Shown here piece after piece: positions 6,896 through 7,129 of a DNA stretch of 7,129 nucleotides. A program made the position numbers and the translations under genes. Source of the stretch: Chloroflexota bacterium. GTDB taxonomy: Bacteria; Chloroflexota; Anaerolineae; Anaerolineales; Villigracilaceae. Below the pieces are notes generated by a model, which was not told the DNA's origin, did not search any database, and was given only the letters and a program-made list of their open reading frames with translations. Within the stretch, counting starts at the first letter, position 1. Every line of letters begins with the position of its first letter. The stretch covers positions 1 through 7,129 of the forward strand of contig JAKAMM010000086.1 of assembly GCA_021812905.1 (NCBI GenBank). The letters are read 5' to 3'.

Positions 6896-7129
6896 ATGGA
6901 ATCGGACTCAAATGATTTTGAACAATGGGCGCGATTGAAAGTTGGAGTCCGCTTGCCTGTGGAAGTTTCGCCAGAAAATTGGTACGAGAAATTAAATGAG
7001 ATCGCTGGTGATGCGAAAGTTGAGCCAATAGGATTTGCCATCCCTGCGTGGAGATGCGAGAAAAACATCGTCGCGCCGGTTTGGAAATGTCCGGCCGTGG
7101 TATATGGTCCCAGAGATTCGAGATTGGAC
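6896..7129 (+). pseudogene. Partial second copy of the lysK 3' region, internally deleted, cut by the window end
   Basis: The frame, shared with the cytochrome remnant upstream, reads MESDSNDFEQWARLKVG, then LysK residues from VRLPVEVSPENW to WRCEKN, then IVAPVWKCPAVVYGPRDSRLD. It corresponds to LysK residues 219-275 and 306-326. The LysK substrate loop KTGTADLN and all N-terminal metal ligands are missing, and Gly321 of LysK is Arg here, so it cannot be an active hydrolase. The reading frame stays open from 6809 to the window edge. The nearest ATG is at 6857, inside cytochrome sequence, with no clear RBS. It is probably a non-functional fragment, but a chimeric product cannot be excluded. 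Confidence 0.8.
6897..7129 (+). repeat. Direct repeat, copy 2 (lysK-derived)
   Basis: Second copy of 2611-2933. The offset is 4286 bp for 6897-7065 and 4196 bp for 7066-7129, because 90 bp (2780-2869) are missing. The breakpoint falls in a shared AAA, so three positions are equivalent. Divergence is uneven: 13 of 45, then 0 of 124, then 2 of 64 differences. Confidence 0.95.

Overview
The window looks like bacterial DNA from a Chloroflexota-type organism (class Anaerolineae is my best guess). I infer this from a LysW-dependent lysine/ornithine operon, a lipoprotein cytochrome with a Cys-Ala/Pro/Thr-rich linker, and the general codon style. No rRNA or marker gene fixes the taxonomy. The 5' edge cuts into the first gene and the 3' edge cuts into a gene fragment.

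Region 1 (1-3023, + strand) is a tightly overlapping operon, lysZ-lysJ-lysK. The three enzymes carry out the kinase, aminotransferase and final hydrolase steps of the pathway in which intermediates ride on the carrier protein LysW. A partner reductase (LysY), ligase (LysX) and LysW itself are expected upstream but are not in the window. lysK contains a perfect 26-bp palindrome (2188-2213) that is translated in frame next to the active site.

Region 2 (3026-4884, - strand) is a two-component system: a membrane histidine kinase followed by an OmpR/PhoB-type response regulator with an 8-bp overlap. The last ~17 codons of the response regulator run into the 3' end of a tRNA (T arm plus 3' acceptor strand) and then into the hairpin that terminates it. 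This is a fusion or attachment-site-like junction. A good -10/-35 pair lies almost on top of the kinase start codon and suggests a leaderless mRNA.

Region 3 (4895-6896, + strand), divergent from the kinase, holds an exported tetraheme cytochrome c lipoprotein built from two tandem copies of a diheme unit, then a strong terminator. A second, membrane-anchored diheme cytochrome follows and is broken: its second heme motif reads CASCR instead of CxxCH, and an in-frame TAG follows four codons later. The two-component system probably controls these cytochromes, by position only.

Region 4 (6897-7129) is a second, partial copy of the 3' part of lysK in direct orientation, fused in frame to the broken cytochrome. 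It is a mosaic: a ~45-bp diverged segment (13 differences), then 124 bp identical to the first copy, then a 90-bp in-frame deletion, then 64 bp with 2 differences. The tRNA 3' relic just after the first lysK and a lysK piece at the far end together suggest that the regulator/cytochrome block was placed here by recombination. A metagenome assembly chimera at the contig end is the main competing explanation.
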